DNA of 64,000 nt. Source: JALORV01 sp963769745 (GTDB taxonomy: Bacteria > Pseudomonadota > Gammaproteobacteria > Burkholderiales > Burkholderiaceae_F). Location of the stretch: the NCBI GenBank assembly GCA_963769745.1, contig CAVYNB010000032.1, forward strand, positions 1-64,000, read 5' to 3'. Position numbers and translations under genes: made by a program. How positions within the stretch are numbered: position 1 is the first letter of the stretch; the number at the start of each line of letters is the position of its first letter. The notes under the pieces are model-generated. The model saw nothing but the letters and a program-made list of their open reading frames with translations, did no database searches and had not been told where the DNA came from. Shown here piece by piece: positions 27,593 to 36,415 of the stretch.

Positions 27593-28759
27593 ATGCTGAG
27601 ACGTGTCTGGCTGATCTTCGCGCAGGCAACGACGATCGGGCTTGCGCTGCTCTTCGTCGTTTCCACGCTGCGACCGGAGTGGCTGGCTCGCACGCCGGCG
27701 GCCCCGGCGCAACCCGTGTTGCTGCCGGCGCTGAAGCAGGCCTCCTTGCATCCGGACGCGCCGCGCGCATCCGCGCCGGGCACGTACTCGGACGCGGTCA
27801 CCTCCGCAGCGCCGGCCGTTGTCAATGTCTACACCACCAAGGAAGTGCGCCGGCGCAATGAACCGGTCGATCCGCTGTATCGCTACTTCTTCGGCGACCC
27901 GCGCGGCGGTCCCGATCGGGTCGCAAGCCTCGGCTCGGGAGTGATCGCGACGGCGAATGGCTACATCCTGACCAACAATCACGTGGTGCAGGCGGCCGAT
28001 GAGATCGCGGTCGCACTGGCCGACGGGCGCCAGTTCGACGCCCGTCTCATCGGCGCGGACCCCGAGAGCGACCTGGCGGTCCTGAAGGTCGAAGCCACTG
28101 GACTGCCGGTGATCACGTTCGGGCATGACGACGCACTGAAGGTGGGCGACATCGTGCTGGCGATCGGGAATCCTTTCGACGTCGGCCAGACGGTCACGAT
28201 GGGCATCGTTTCCGCGCTCGGCCGCTCGAACCTCGGCATCAATACGTTCGAGAACTTCATCCAGACCGATGCGGCGATCAACCAGGGTAATTCGGGCGGC
28301 GCACTGGTCGATTCGACCGGCCATCTGGTCGGCATCAACACCGCGATCTTCTCGCGCACCGGCGGCTCGATCGGGATCGGCTTCGCGATTCCGTCCACGC
28401 TGGTGCGCCAGGTCATGAATGACCTGATCAAGTCCGGCAAGGTGACGCGTGGCTACTTCGGTGTCGAGCCGGAGGACATCACGCCGGAGGCGGCCGACCT
28501 TCTCAAGCTGTCCCGGGCCGACGGCGTCGTGCTCAAGGGCGTGCAGCGCGCGAGTCCCGCCGGCAAGGCCGGCCTCGAGCCGGGCGACGTGATCGTGACG
28601 ATCAACGGGCAGAAGGTCGCCAACAGCCGCGGCATGCTGAACCAGATCGCGCAGTTGCCACCGGGCTCCAGCGCCAGCGTGCGTGTTCTGCGGCTGGGCA
28701 AGGAAGTCGATGTGCCCGTCACGGTCGGCGAGCGACCGACACCGCGTCGACCGGAGTAG
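27593..28759 (+). CDS. DegS/HtrA-type periplasmic serine protease
   Basis: A 388-residue trypsin-like protease anchored by one N-terminal helix (FAQATTIGLALLFVVSTL). The catalytic triad is His130 (TNNHVV), Asp160 (ESDLAVL) and Ser234 (GNSGGAL). A single PDZ domain occupies about residues 285-380 (SPAGKAGLEPGDVIVTINGQ). One PDZ and a membrane anchor resemble DegS/HhoB more than DegP, suggesting regulated proteolysis in envelope stress. It stands between mscL and a convergent Sel1-repeat gene. Confidence 0.9.
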   Translation: MLRRVWLIFAQATTIGLALLFVVSTLRPEWLARTPAAPAQPVLLPALKQASLHPDAPRASAPGTYSDAVTSAAPAVVNVYTTKEVRRRNEPVDPLYRYFFGDPRGGPDRVASLGSGVIATANGYILTNNHVVQAADEIAVALADGRQFDARLIGADPESDLAVLKVEATGLPVITFGHDDALKVGDIVLAIGNPFDVGQTVTMGIVSALGRSNLGINTFENFIQTDAAINQGNSGGALVDSTGHLVGINTAIFSRTGGSIGIGFAIPSTLVRQVMNDLIKSGKVTRGYFGVEPEDITPEAADLLKLSRADGVVLKGVQRASPAGKAGLEPGDVIVTINGQKVANSRGMLNQIAQLPPGSSASVRVLRLGKEVDVPVTVGERPTPRRPE

Positions 28760-28772
28760 CCCGCGCGGCGGG

Positions 28773-29453
28773 TCAGCGCGATGTGCCCAGTTTCTCGCGC
28801 ATCTCACGCGCCTTGAGCACGGCGACCGCGTCGCCACTGCCGGCGGCAACGCTGTACCAGTAGAACGCACGCAGGGTGTCGGCCTCGACGCCGTCGCCAT
28901 TTTCGTACTGGCTGGCGACGATGTACGCCGCGCCCGGGTCGCCCTGCTCGGCCGCGCGCTCGTACCAGCGGGCCGCCTCGGCGTAGTCGCGCGGTGCGCC
29001 GCGGCCGAGGAAATACTGGGTGGCGAGGCTCACCTGCGCGTCGCGGTAGCCCTGCTCCGCCGCCTTGCGGTACCAGGCCGTCGCCTCGGTCAGTGACCGC
29101 GGCACGAGTTCCCCGCGCTCGTGCAGCAGCCCAAGGGCGTACTGCGCTCGTGCGAAACCGCCAGCGGCGGATTTCTGCAGCCATTGCAGTCCCGCTTTCG
29201 GATCGGCAGTTCCACCCTCGCCGTCCAGCAGCATCACCGCCAGGTTGAACTGCGCGACCCGCTGATTACGCTCGGCGCCTGTGCGAAACAATGCCCGCGC
29301 ACGTGCCAGATCGCCCGCCTGATGCGCGGCGTAACCCTGGGCCAGTTCGACGTCGTCGTCCGGAACGACCTGCAGCCGCGCGGCCTGGGCCGGCGCGTGC
29401 ATCGAAAGAGCCACGAGCAGCCACAGCAGCAATCGAAGTGGTGTGGCCCGCAT
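28773..29453 (-). CDS. exported Sel1-repeat protein
   Basis: A 226-residue protein with a signal peptide (LLLWLLVALSMHAPAQA). It consists mainly of Sel1-like repeats of about 36 residues, with units such as GGFARAQYALGLLHERGE, QGYRDAQVSLATQYFLGRG and QGDPGAAYIVASQYENGDG. Sel1 repeats form an alpha/alpha superhelix used for protein binding. The partner is unknown. The gene is convergent with the DegS-like gene and lies 29 bases downstream of tatC. Confidence 0.88.
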   Translation of the reverse strand: MRATPLRLLLWLLVALSMHAPAQAARLQVVPDDDVELAQGYAAHQAGDLARARALFRTGAERNQRVAQFNLAVMLLDGEGGTADPKAGLQWLQKSAAGGFARAQYALGLLHERGELVPRSLTEATAWYRKAAEQGYRDAQVSLATQYFLGRGAPRDYAEAARWYERAAEQGDPGAAYIVASQYENGDGVEADTLRAFYWYSVAAGSGDAVAVLKAREMREKLGTSR

Positions 29454-29482
29454 GCGCTACCGGTCTGGCCGCGGGGGACCCA

Positions 29483-30253
29483 TCACGGCGCTTCCTGCGC
29501 CGCGGTCTCGTCGGCATCCTTGGGCTTGACGACGAAGCGGGCCAGGAAGATGCCGAGTTCATAGAGCAGGCACAGCGGGATCGCGAGCAGCAGCTGCGAC
29601 AGCACGTCCGGCGGCGTGAACACGGCAGCAATGATGAACGCCCCGACGATGACGTAGGGCCGCGCCTGCTTGAGCTTCTGGACGTCTGCAATGCCAAAAC
29701 GCGCCAGCAGCACGACGATGATCGGAACTTCGAAAGTCAGGCCGAAGGCGAGGAACATGCCCATCACGAACCCGAAGTAGGCCTCGATGTCCGGCGAGAC
29801 CGCCACTGAGGCCGGCGCGAACCCCGCGATGAACTTGAACACCAGGCCGAATACGACGAAGTAGCAGTACGCCATGCCCAGCGCGAACATCAGCACGCTC
29901 GAGGCGATCAGCGGCGCTGCCAGCTTTTTCTCGTGCTTGTACAGCCCCGGCGCCACGAAGGCCCACACCTGCCACAGCACATACGGCAGTGCGATCAGCA
30001 GCGCCATGAACAATGTCACCTTCAGCGGCACCATGAACGGCGTGGTGACACCGGTCGCCAGCAGCTTGGAGCCGGCCGGCAACGCCGCCATCATCGGCCG
30101 CGACAGCAGATCGAAGATCTCCGTCATGAATGGCGTCAACGCCGCGAACACGATGACGATCGCGACCGACGCGCGGACCAGCCGCTGACGCAGTTCGACC
30201 AGGTGCGTCAGGAAACTCTGTTCCTGGCCAGGCTCGTTGGTTTCGGTCGTCAT
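29483..30253 (-). CDS. tatC: Sec-independent protein translocase TatC
   Basis: A 256-residue inner-membrane protein with six predicted helices. The N-terminal FLTHLVELRQRLVRASVAI and the Pro/Glu-containing region LTFEVPIIVVLLARFGI are hallmark segments. TatC recognises twin-arginine signals and, with TatA and TatB, exports folded proteins. Last gene of the his-HIT-tatABC transcript. Confidence 0.96.
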   Translation of the reverse strand: MTTETNEPGQEQSFLTHLVELRQRLVRASVAIVIVFAALTPFMTEIFDLLSRPMMAALPAGSKLLATGVTTPFMVPLKVTLFMALLIALPYVLWQVWAFVAPGLYKHEKKLAAPLIASSVLMFALGMAYCYFVVFGLVFKFIAGFAPASVAVSPDIEAYFGFVMGMFLAFGLTFEVPIIVVLLARFGIADVQKLKQARPYVIVGAFIIAAVFTPPDVLSQLLLAIPLCLLYELGIFLARFVVKPKDADETAAQEAP

Positions 30254-30274
30254 CGACAGCAGCGCGACATCGGG

Positions 30275-30799
30275 TCAGCGCCGGATGCGCGGACGGTTGA
30301 CGCGGGCCCGCGGCCCGTACTTGTGGCGCGAGCGTCCGGTCGTTTCGGGCAGAGCGAGCTGGCGCCGGAGTTTGGCGATTTCTTCCGACAGGTCGTCGAT
30401 GCTGGGGCCCGGCTTATAGCGTCGGTTGAAGCGCGTCGACGTCCAGACATTGGTATCACCCCAGTTGTCCGTGCCGGTGTCGGACCCGAGGCTGGCAATG
30501 TCGGCGCCACTCGAAAGCGACGGCATGCCCGAGGTCACGCTCGTCTCGATGCCCTTGACCTCGTTCTTCACCGAGCTTTCGAATTCGTGCGCGATACCGC
30601 GCGCCTGCTCCTGCAGCTTTTTGAGCTCCGACAGCTCCATCTCGCGGTTGATGTCGGACTTCACCTGGCTGACATAGCGTTGCGCCTTGCCGGCCCACTC
30701 GCCGACGGTGCGCGCGACCTTCGGCAGCCGTTCGGGGCCGAGCACGACCAGTGCGACGGCGCCGATCAGCGCCAGTTCGCCGAAGCTGAAGTCGAACAT
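30275..30799 (-). CDS. tatB: Sec-independent protein translocase TatB
   Basis: A 174-residue protein. The short N-terminal helix FDFSFGELALIGAVALVVLGPERLPKVARTVG has the FGE and GPxRLP features of TatB, followed by a long amphipathic helix and a polar, positively charged tail rich in Arg. It partners TatC in substrate recognition. The 21-base gap to tatC indicates one operon. Confidence 0.95.
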   Translation of the reverse strand: MFDFSFGELALIGAVALVVLGPERLPKVARTVGEWAGKAQRYVSQVKSDINREMELSELKKLQEQARGIAHEFESSVKNEVKGIETSVTSGMPSLSSGADIASLGSDTGTDNWGDTNVWTSTRFNRRYKPGPSIDDLSEEIAKLRRQLALPETTGRSRHKYGPRARVNRPRIRR

Positions 30800-30876
30800 G
30801 GAGGGCGGCCGTCAGGTCGGAAGGCGAAGCATGAGTGCGCCCCGGCCGCAACGGGCGCGGGGAGCAACAGGGGCGA

Positions 30877-31098
30877 TCAGGACTTCTCTTTGGCCTGCAC
30901 GTCGATCGTCTGGCCGGCGACCTGCTTGGCGTCCTCGACCTTCTGGGCGACCTCGTCAGTGCCTTCCTTCATGCCTTCCTTGAAGCCCTTGATCGCACCG
31001 CCCAGATCCTTGCCCACGTTCTTCAGCTTGGCAGTGCCGAACACCAGGATGATGACTACGAGAACGATCAGCCAGTGCCAGATCGAAAATGAACCCAT
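30877..31098 (-). CDS. tatA: Sec-independent protein translocase TatA
   Basis: A 73-residue TatA. It has one membrane helix (WHWLIVLVVIILVFG) followed by the FGTxKLKNVGKDLGGAIKGFKEGM amphipathic helix. It oligomerises to form the translocation path. Genes tatA, tatB and tatC follow the HIT gene with short gaps. Confidence 0.95.
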   Translation of the reverse strand: MGSFSIWHWLIVLVVIILVFGTAKLKNVGKDLGGAIKGFKEGMKEGTDEVAQKVEDAKQVAGQTIDVQAKEKS

Positions 31099-31107
31099 CG
31101 TGAACTC

Positions 31108-31452
31108 CTACAGACGCTTCCACGGGCGCGGACCGCCCAGGATGTGGATATGCAAGTGATTGACCTCTTGACCGCCGTCCGGGCCGTTGTTGATCACGAC
31201 ACGAAAGCCGTTGTCGCAGCCGTGTTCTTTCGCGAGCTGCGGCGCAAGGGTCAACAGTTTACCCAACAGTGCCTCGTGCTCCGGCCCGACCGTGACCAGC
31301 GAATCCACATGCACCTTGGGAATGACCAGAAGATGCACCGGTGCGGCCGGATTGATGTCGTGAAAAACGAGGATTTGATCGTCCTCGTAGGCCTTGCGGC
31401 TCGGCAGTTCGCCGCGGGCAATGCGGCAGAAAAGACACCCCTTTTCGGTCAT
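31108..31452 (-). CDS. HIT-family nucleotide-binding protein
   Basis: A 114-residue protein of the HIT superfamily (HINT branch). An N-terminal CLFCRIARGELPS is followed by the hydrolase motif HLHIHILGG (His-x-His-x-His) near the C-terminus and the VHLLVIPKVHVDSL strand. HINT enzymes hydrolyse adenosine phosphoramidates. The ATG at 31452 overlaps the hisE stop by 4 bases; a much longer upstream frame is not supported by homology. Confidence 0.93.
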   Translation of the reverse strand: MTEKGCLFCRIARGELPSRKAYEDDQILVFHDINPAAPVHLLVIPKVHVDSLVTVGPEHEALLGKLLTLAPQLAKEHGCDNGFRVVINNGPDGGQEVNHLHIHILGGPRPWKRL

Positions 31453-31811
31453 CCACCCGATCCTTTGACGTCGTCGTGCGCTTCGCGTTCCCTGGCCTTG
31501 CGAGAGGCCTTCTCTTCGATTCCCGAGGTACCGGCGCGGCGCGCGAGTTCGTCCAGCACCTGTCCCGGCTGCAGCCCGTAGTGGGCCAGCATGATCAGGC
31601 AATGAAACCAGAGGTCCGCGGTCTCGGCGATGATCCGTTCGGGGGAACCATCCTTCGCCGCCATGACGGCCTCGGTCGCCTCTTCGCCGATCTTCTTGAG
31701 GATGGCATCTTCACCGCGCGCCAGAAGCCGGGCCACGTAGGACACGTCGGGATCCGTGCCGCGACGGGACTCGATGACGGCAGCCAGTTGGCTCAGGATC
31801 GCGTCGTTCAT
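31449..31811 (-). CDS. hisE: phosphoribosyl-ATP pyrophosphatase
   Basis: A 120-residue enzyme for histidine step 2, hydrolysing phosphoribosyl-ATP to phosphoribosyl-AMP. The conserved region LLARGEDAILKKIGEEATEAVMAAKDG holds the acidic residues of the MazG-like active site, followed by ETADLWFHCLIMLAHYGL. It overlaps hisI by 4 bases and the HIT gene by 4 bases. Confidence 0.95.
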   Translation of the reverse strand: MNDAILSQLAAVIESRRGTDPDVSYVARLLARGEDAILKKIGEEATEAVMAAKDGSPERIIAETADLWFHCLIMLAHYGLQPGQVLDELARRAGTSGIEEKASRKAREREAHDDVKGSGG

Positions 31812-32227
31812 TTGCGGTAGATGAGTTCAGGGTCCTGCAGCACCGGGTCGACGACGTTCCAGCCGTCATCGCCCAGTCGGCGGAAAAAGCAGCTCTCCCG
31901 CCCTGTGTGGCAGGCGATCCCGCCGACCTGTTCGACAGCGTACAGGACGACATCCCCGTCGCAGTCGAGGCGAATCTCCTTCACCTGCTGCGCGTGTCCG
32001 GACTCTTCACCCTTGCGCCAGAGTCGTCCGCGCGAGCGCGACCAGTAGACCGCCCGGCGTGTCTGCGCGGTCTCGGCCAGCGCCTCGCGATTGGCCCAGG
32101 CGACCATCAGGATGCGCCCGGAGGCGGCATCCTGGGCGATGACCGGGACCAGGCCCGCGGCATCGAAGACCACCTCGTTGAGCCAGGCCGGGCCTTCTCC
32201 GGCATCGCGGGTCCGGGATGGGCTCAT
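31808..32227 (-). CDS. hisI: phosphoribosyl-AMP cyclohydrolase
   Basis: A 139-residue enzyme that opens the adenine ring of phosphoribosyl-AMP (histidine step 3). The metal motifs are present: WSRSRGRLWRKGEESGHAQQV, then the DCDGD motif and IACHTGRESCFFR with zinc-binding cysteines. It is separate from hisE, as usual in Betaproteobacteria. The start ATG at 32227 overlaps the hisF stop by 4 bases. Confidence 0.95.
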   Translation of the reverse strand: MSPSRTRDAGEGPAWLNEVVFDAAGLVPVIAQDAASGRILMVAWANREALAETAQTRRAVYWSRSRGRLWRKGEESGHAQQVKEIRLDCDGDVVLYAVEQVGGIACHTGRESCFFRRLGDDGWNVVDPVLQDPELIYRK

Positions 32228-32991
32228 GACAGTCGCATCAGTACACCCTGCGCAGCCATGTACTGCTTGGCCTCGCGCACCGTGTACTCGCCGTAATGAA
32301 AGATCGACGCCGCCAGCACGGCGTCGGCGCCGCCGCGGGTGACGCCGTCGGCCAGGTGCTGCAGCGTGCCGACACCCCCGGAGGCGATCACCGGGACGGA
32401 CACCGCATCGGCCACCGCGCGCGTCAGTTCGAGATCGAAGCCCTGGCGCGTGCCGTCGCGGTCCATGCTGGTCAGCAGGATCTCGCCGGCGCCGAGTTGC
32501 GCGACACGCCGCGCCCATTCGACCGCGTCGAGACCAGTCGCCGTGCGCCCGCCGTGGGTATAGACCTCCCAGGAGGCGGCATCACCTTGCCTGCGGCGGG
32601 CATCGATCGCGACCACGATGCATTGCGCGCCGTAGCGACCGCTTGCGGCCGCCACGAGTTGCGGGTCCTGGACCGCCGCCGTGTTGATCGAAATCTTGTC
32701 GGCCCCCGCGTTCAGCAGGCGGCGGACATCCTCGACCCGGCGCACGCCTCCGCCCACCGTGAGGGGGATGAAGACCTGCTCGGCGACCGCTTCGATCACG
32801 TGCAGGATGATGTCGCGCTGGTCGGAGCTTGCGGTGATGTCAAGGAACGTGAGTTCATCGGCGCCCTCGCCGTCGTAGCGACGCGCGATCTCGACCGGAT
32901 CGCCGGCGTCGCGCAGGCTGACGAAGTTGACGCCCTTGACCACGCGGCCGGCGGTCACGTCGAGGCAGGGGATGATGCGCTTGGCCAGCAT
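32224..32991 (-). CDS. hisF: imidazole glycerol phosphate synthase, cyclase subunit
   Basis: A 255-residue TIM-barrel protein. The start MLAKRIIPCLDVTAGRVVKGVNF and the phosphate-binding motifs VIASGGVGTLQHL and TVGGGVRRVEDVRRLL are diagnostic. Asp residues in CLDV and LTSMDRDGT act in cyclisation. With HisH it converts PRFAR to IGP and AICAR using ammonia from glutamine. The upstream gap to hisA is occupied by an opposite-strand thioredoxin gene. Confidence 0.96.
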   Translation of the reverse strand: MLAKRIIPCLDVTAGRVVKGVNFVSLRDAGDPVEIARRYDGEGADELTFLDITASSDQRDIILHVIEAVAEQVFIPLTVGGGVRRVEDVRRLLNAGADKISINTAAVQDPQLVAAASGRYGAQCIVVAIDARRRQGDAASWEVYTHGGRTATGLDAVEWARRVAQLGAGEILLTSMDRDGTRQGFDLELTRAVADAVSVPVIASGGVGTLQHLADGVTRGGADAVLAASIFHYGEYTVREAKQYMAAQGVLMRLS

Positions 32992-33194
32992 GGGGTCGGA
33001 GTTCCAGCTGACGGACTCTAGCGCAACACGATGTTGACGCCCCGGAGGTGGCGATTCGCTCGGCTTTCACCTAGGGTTGCTCCGGGTGACCCGATCGCGG
33101 GGTTTCTCGGCCACCGGGGTCGGCTTGAAACTATCCTCGAGGAGCGCGCGTCCATGATGGACAGCGCACTTCGATCCCCGGCGGAGTCACCTCG

Positions 33195-34205
33195 GTGCAA
33201 CGATCCCTGTTGATACTCGCGTTAAGCACCCTTGCCGCCCTCGGCCCCGCGAATTCGCACGCGCAGGCCGCGTCGCCGCACGCCATCAGCATCCCGCGCT
33301 GGTTCGCCGAGACTTTCCTGGACTTCCGGGAGGACATCGCCGATGCGCGCCGGGACGGCAAGCGCCTGATGGTCTACTTCGGCCAGGACGGGTGCCCCTA
33401 CTGCAAGCTGCTGATGCAGACCACGTTCACCGAAACCCGCATCGTCGACAAGACACGGAAGAGCTTCGTCCCGATCGCGCTCAACCTGTGGGGCGATCGC
33501 GAAGTGACCTGGGTCGACGGCCGCCGCATGTCCGAGAAGGATCTCGGGCGGCTCCTGCAGGTGCAGTTCACGCCCACGCTGCTGTTCTTCGACGAGAAGG
33601 CGGGAGTGGTCGTGCGCCTGAATGGCTATCAGCCACCCAACCGCATGGAGGCCGCACTCGACTACGTTGCTGGCCGACTCGAAACGAAGGAAACGCTCGC
33701 TGCGTACACGCAGCGGACAGTGAAGGATGCGGCCAGCCCGACGCTGCACGACGAGCCTTTCTTCCTGCGCCCGCCCTACGATCTCGCACGATCCGGCAGC
33801 AGGCCGCTGCTGGTCGTCTTCGAGCGCGCCCCGTGCGCCAGTTGTGACGAACTGCACCGCGAAGGATTCCGGCGCAAGGAAGTGGCCGACCAGCTCGCGC
33901 GCCTGACCGTCGCACGCTTCGATCCGGCCAGCCACGTCGAACTCACCGCGCCCGACGGTCGCCGCACGACGGCGTCGGCCTGGGCGCGTGAACTGCGCGT
34001 CACCTTTGCACCGACCCTGGTCTTCTTTGATCGTGGCGCCGAGGTGTTCCGCGTCGAGGCCTACGTGCGGCCGTTCCATCTTGCGACGGCGCTTGAATAC
34101 GTGACGACCGGGGCGTACCGCTCGGAGCCGAGCTTCCAGCGCTACGTGCAGGCGCGCGCCGACCGGTTGCGGGCCCGTGGCGAGGACGTCGATATCTGGA
34201 AGTAG
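33195..34205 (+). CDS. periplasmic double thioredoxin-fold protein
   Basis: A 336-residue exported protein starting at GTG with signal peptide LLILALSTLAALGPANSHA. It has two thioredoxin-like domains. The first, about residues 40-165, has CPYC in YFGQDGCPYCKLLMQ (SoxW/DsbC-like). The second, about 190-310, has CASC in VFERAPCASCDEL. Each is followed by a cis-Pro-type FTPTLLFFDE / FAPTLVFFDR strand. It probably reduces periplasmic disulfides or cytochrome apoproteins. It lies on the opposite strand between hisA and hisF, its stop 7 bases from the hisA stop. The partner that reduces it is not in the window. Confidence 0.85.
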   Translation: MQRSLLILALSTLAALGPANSHAQAASPHAISIPRWFAETFLDFREDIADARRDGKRLMVYFGQDGCPYCKLLMQTTFTETRIVDKTRKSFVPIALNLWGDREVTWVDGRRMSEKDLGRLLQVQFTPTLLFFDEKAGVVVRLNGYQPPNRMEAALDYVAGRLETKETLAAYTQRTVKDAASPTLHDEPFFLRPPYDLARSGSRPLLVVFERAPCASCDELHREGFRRKEVADQLARLTVARFDPASHVELTAPDGRRTTASAWARELRVTFAPTLVFFDRGAEVFRVEAYVRPFHLATALEYVTTGAYRSEPSFQRYVQARADRLRARGEDVDIWK

Positions 34206-34212
34206 CGGTTCG

Positions 34213-34965
34213 CTATTCGGACTCGCCGGCGAGTTCGTCGGCGCGTTCCTGGGCGCGTTTGAAGTCGATCGCGCCCTCGTAGAGCGAGCGACCGAGAATG
34301 GCACCGGTGACACCGTCAGCCTCAACGGCACACAGGGCCTCGATGTCCTCCATGCGCGCCACGCCGCCGCTGGCAATCACCGGGATCTTCACGTGGCGCG
34401 CCAGCTCGACCGTGGCTTCGAGGTTGACGCCGGTCATCATGCCGTCGCGTCCGATGTCGGTGTACAGGATCGCCTCGACCCCGTAGTCCTCGAACTTCTT
34501 CGCGAGATCGTTGACGTCGTGACCGGTGAGCTTGCTCCAGCCGTCGGTGGCGACCTTGCCGCCCCTGGCATCGAGCGCGACGATGACATGGCCCGCGAAC
34601 GCACTGCAGGCGTCATGCAGGAACCCCGGATTCTTGACGGCGGCCGTGCCGATCACGACATAGCTCACGCCGTCGTCGATGTAGCGTTCGATCGTGTCGA
34701 GATCGCGGATACCGCCGCCCAGCTGGATCGGCAGGTCATCGCCCACGGCCTTCACCATCTTGCGGATCACGGCCTCGTTGATCGGCCGACCGGAGCGCGC
34801 GGCATTCAGGTCGACGATATGCAGTCGGCGCGCGCCCTGAGCGCGCCAGTGATGCGCCATCGCCACCGGGTCGTCCGAGAACACGGTGACGTTGTTGTTC
34901 AGGTCGCCCTGACGCAGGCGCACGCAATGCCCGTCCTTCAAGTCGATGGCAGGAATCAGCAGCAT
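34213..34965 (-). CDS. hisA: phosphoribosylformimino-5-aminoimidazole carboxamide ribotide isomerase
   Basis: A 250-residue TIM-barrel isomerase (histidine step 4). The start MLLIPAIDLKDGHCVRLRQGD carries the catalytic Asp. The second catalytic Asp is in LYTDIGRDGM, and phosphate loops occur at QLGGGIRDL and VIASGGVARMED. It precedes hisF in the pathway; here the two are separated by about 1.2 kb containing a convergent gene. Confidence 0.96.
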   Translation of the reverse strand: MLLIPAIDLKDGHCVRLRQGDLNNNVTVFSDDPVAMAHHWRAQGARRLHIVDLNAARSGRPINEAVIRKMVKAVGDDLPIQLGGGIRDLDTIERYIDDGVSYVVIGTAAVKNPGFLHDACSAFAGHVIVALDARGGKVATDGWSKLTGHDVNDLAKKFEDYGVEAILYTDIGRDGMMTGVNLEATVELARHVKIPVIASGGVARMEDIEALCAVEADGVTGAILGRSLYEGAIDFKRAQERADELAGESE

Positions 34966-35056
34966 TGCGATGGGCCCGGTCAGCGGGCAGTGTGCAGCAC
35001 GAGGGAGGGAGAGTTTGCAGTCCGGGACGGTACGGTCAGCGCGGCTCGGCGATCAG

Positions 35057-35690
35057 TCAGGGCGCCCAGCGGCAGAAGTTCTCGTAGATTCGCAATCCGG
35101 CGGCGGCGCTTTTCTCGGGGTGAAACTGCGTGGCAAAAATATTATCCCGTGCCACCGCGCAGGTAAAGCGACCACCGTAGTCGGACGATCCGGCCGTCAG
35201 TCCGCCGTCGAGCGGCACCACGTAGTAACTGTGCACGAAGTAGAACCAGCTGTCGTCGGCGACCCCGTCCCACAGCGGGTGGCTTTGGGTCTGCGTCACG
35301 CGGTTCCAGCCCATGTGCGGCACCTTGAGCCGCGAACCATCCGCCGCATGCATCGCATCATCGCGAAAACGGATGACTTCGCCGGGAAAGAGTCCGAGTC
35401 CGGGGGTCGCACCCTCCTCGCTGCGATCGAACAGCATCTGTTCGCCGATGCAGACCGCCAGCAGCGGTCTGGACGCCGCTGCAGTCGCGCACCGCCTCCT
35501 CGAGTCCGGATTCGCGCAGGTAGCGCATGCAGTCCGGCATGGCGCCCTGGCCCGGAAAGACGACGCGGTCGGCCGCCGTGACCACCGCCGGATCCGACGT
35601 CACGCGCACCGTGATCTTCGGTGCGACATGTTCGATCGCCTTCGCCACCGAGCGCAGGTTGCCCATCCCATAGTCGACCACCGCGATCAC
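35057..35690 (-). CDS. hisH: imidazole glycerol phosphate synthase, glutaminase subunit (one single-base insertion)
   Basis: The glutamine amidotransferase partner of HisF. The N-terminus IAVVDYGMGNLRSVAKAIEH and the oxyanion region VFPGQGAMPDCM are in one frame. The catalytic Cys (PLLAVCIGEQMLF) and the C-terminal His/Glu (ATQFHPEKS) are in the next. An extra base near 35471 (CAG-A-CCG on the minus strand) causes the break; removing it gives about 210 residues. The histidine operon is otherwise complete, so a sequence error is likely. The 91-base gap to hisA is free of genes. Confidence 0.9.
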
Positions 35691-35763
35691 TCGTTGCGTT
35701 GCCTTTGAACTTGGGCGCGCGCGCGGCCGCTCCGGAGCGCGCCCTCAAACTCTAGCGCTTTGC

Positions 35764-35794
35764 GTGCACGTGCGACGCGAAGCGTCGCGTACAC
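35764..35794. repeat. REP-like palindrome, copy D
   Basis: A 31-bp palindrome beginning GTGCACGTGCGAC and ending GTCGCGTACAC. Its inner stem is GCGACGC / GCGTCGC, a compensated variant of the GCGACCC / GGGTCGC stem in copies A and B. It lies between hisB and hisH, inside the histidine operon. A second GC-rich hairpin (GGGCGCGC / GCGCGCCC) lies just beside it at about 35712-35745. Confidence 0.72.
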
Positions 35795-35809
35795 GCAAAG
35801 CGAATCTGA

Positions 35810-36415
35810 CTACAGCGTTCCCTTGGTGGACGGAATCACGCCACCGGCGCGAGGATCGGGCTCGACCGCCATGCGCAGCGCGCGGGCGAAGGCCTTGAAC
35901 ACGGTTTCGCACTGGTGGTGCGCGTTGTCGCCGCGCAGGTTGTCGACGTGCAGCGTGACCAGCGCGTGATTCACGAAGCCCTGGAAGAATTCGTGCGTCA
36001 GATCGACGTCGAATTCGCCGATCATCGCCCGCTTGAACGGCACGTTCCACACAAGACCCGGCCGGCCGGACAGGTCGATCACGACCCGTGACAGCGCCTC
36101 GTCGAGCGGCACGTAGGCGTGGCCATAGCGCCGCACGCCGGCCTTGTCGCCGATCGCCTGCGCGAAGGCCTGGCCGAACGTGATGCCGATGTCCTCGACC
36201 GTGTGATGCCCGTCGATGTGCAGGTCGCCGCGCGCATCGACGACAAGGTCGAGCATGCCGTGGCGCGCGATCTGGTCCAGCATGTGATCGAAGAATCCGA
36301 CGCCGGAGGCGACCTGGCATTGGCCGCTGCCGTCGAGGTCGAGCTCGACGCGAATCTGGGTTTCCTTCGTGTTGCGCTCCACCGTAACGCGGCGGGGTGG
36401 GACTCGAGCAGTCAT
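35810..36415 (-). CDS. hisB: imidazoleglycerol-phosphate dehydratase
   Basis: A 201-residue monofunctional dehydratase (histidine step 7). It begins MTARVPPRRVTVERNTKETQIRV and contains the two manganese-binding motifs, GFFDHMLDQIARHG and DGHHTVEDIGITFGQA early and VNHALVTLHVDNLRGDNAHHQCETVFKAF late. The ATG at 36415 overlaps the hisC stop by 4 bases; a longer upstream reading is an unrelated extension. Confidence 0.95.
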   Translation of the reverse strand: MTARVPPRRVTVERNTKETQIRVELDLDGSGQCQVASGVGFFDHMLDQIARHGMLDLVVDARGDLHIDGHHTVEDIGITFGQAFAQAIGDKAGVRRYGHAYVPLDEALSRVVIDLSGRPGLVWNVPFKRAMIGEFDVDLTHEFFQGFVNHALVTLHVDNLRGDNAHHQCETVFKAFARALRMAVEPDPRAGGVIPSTKGTL

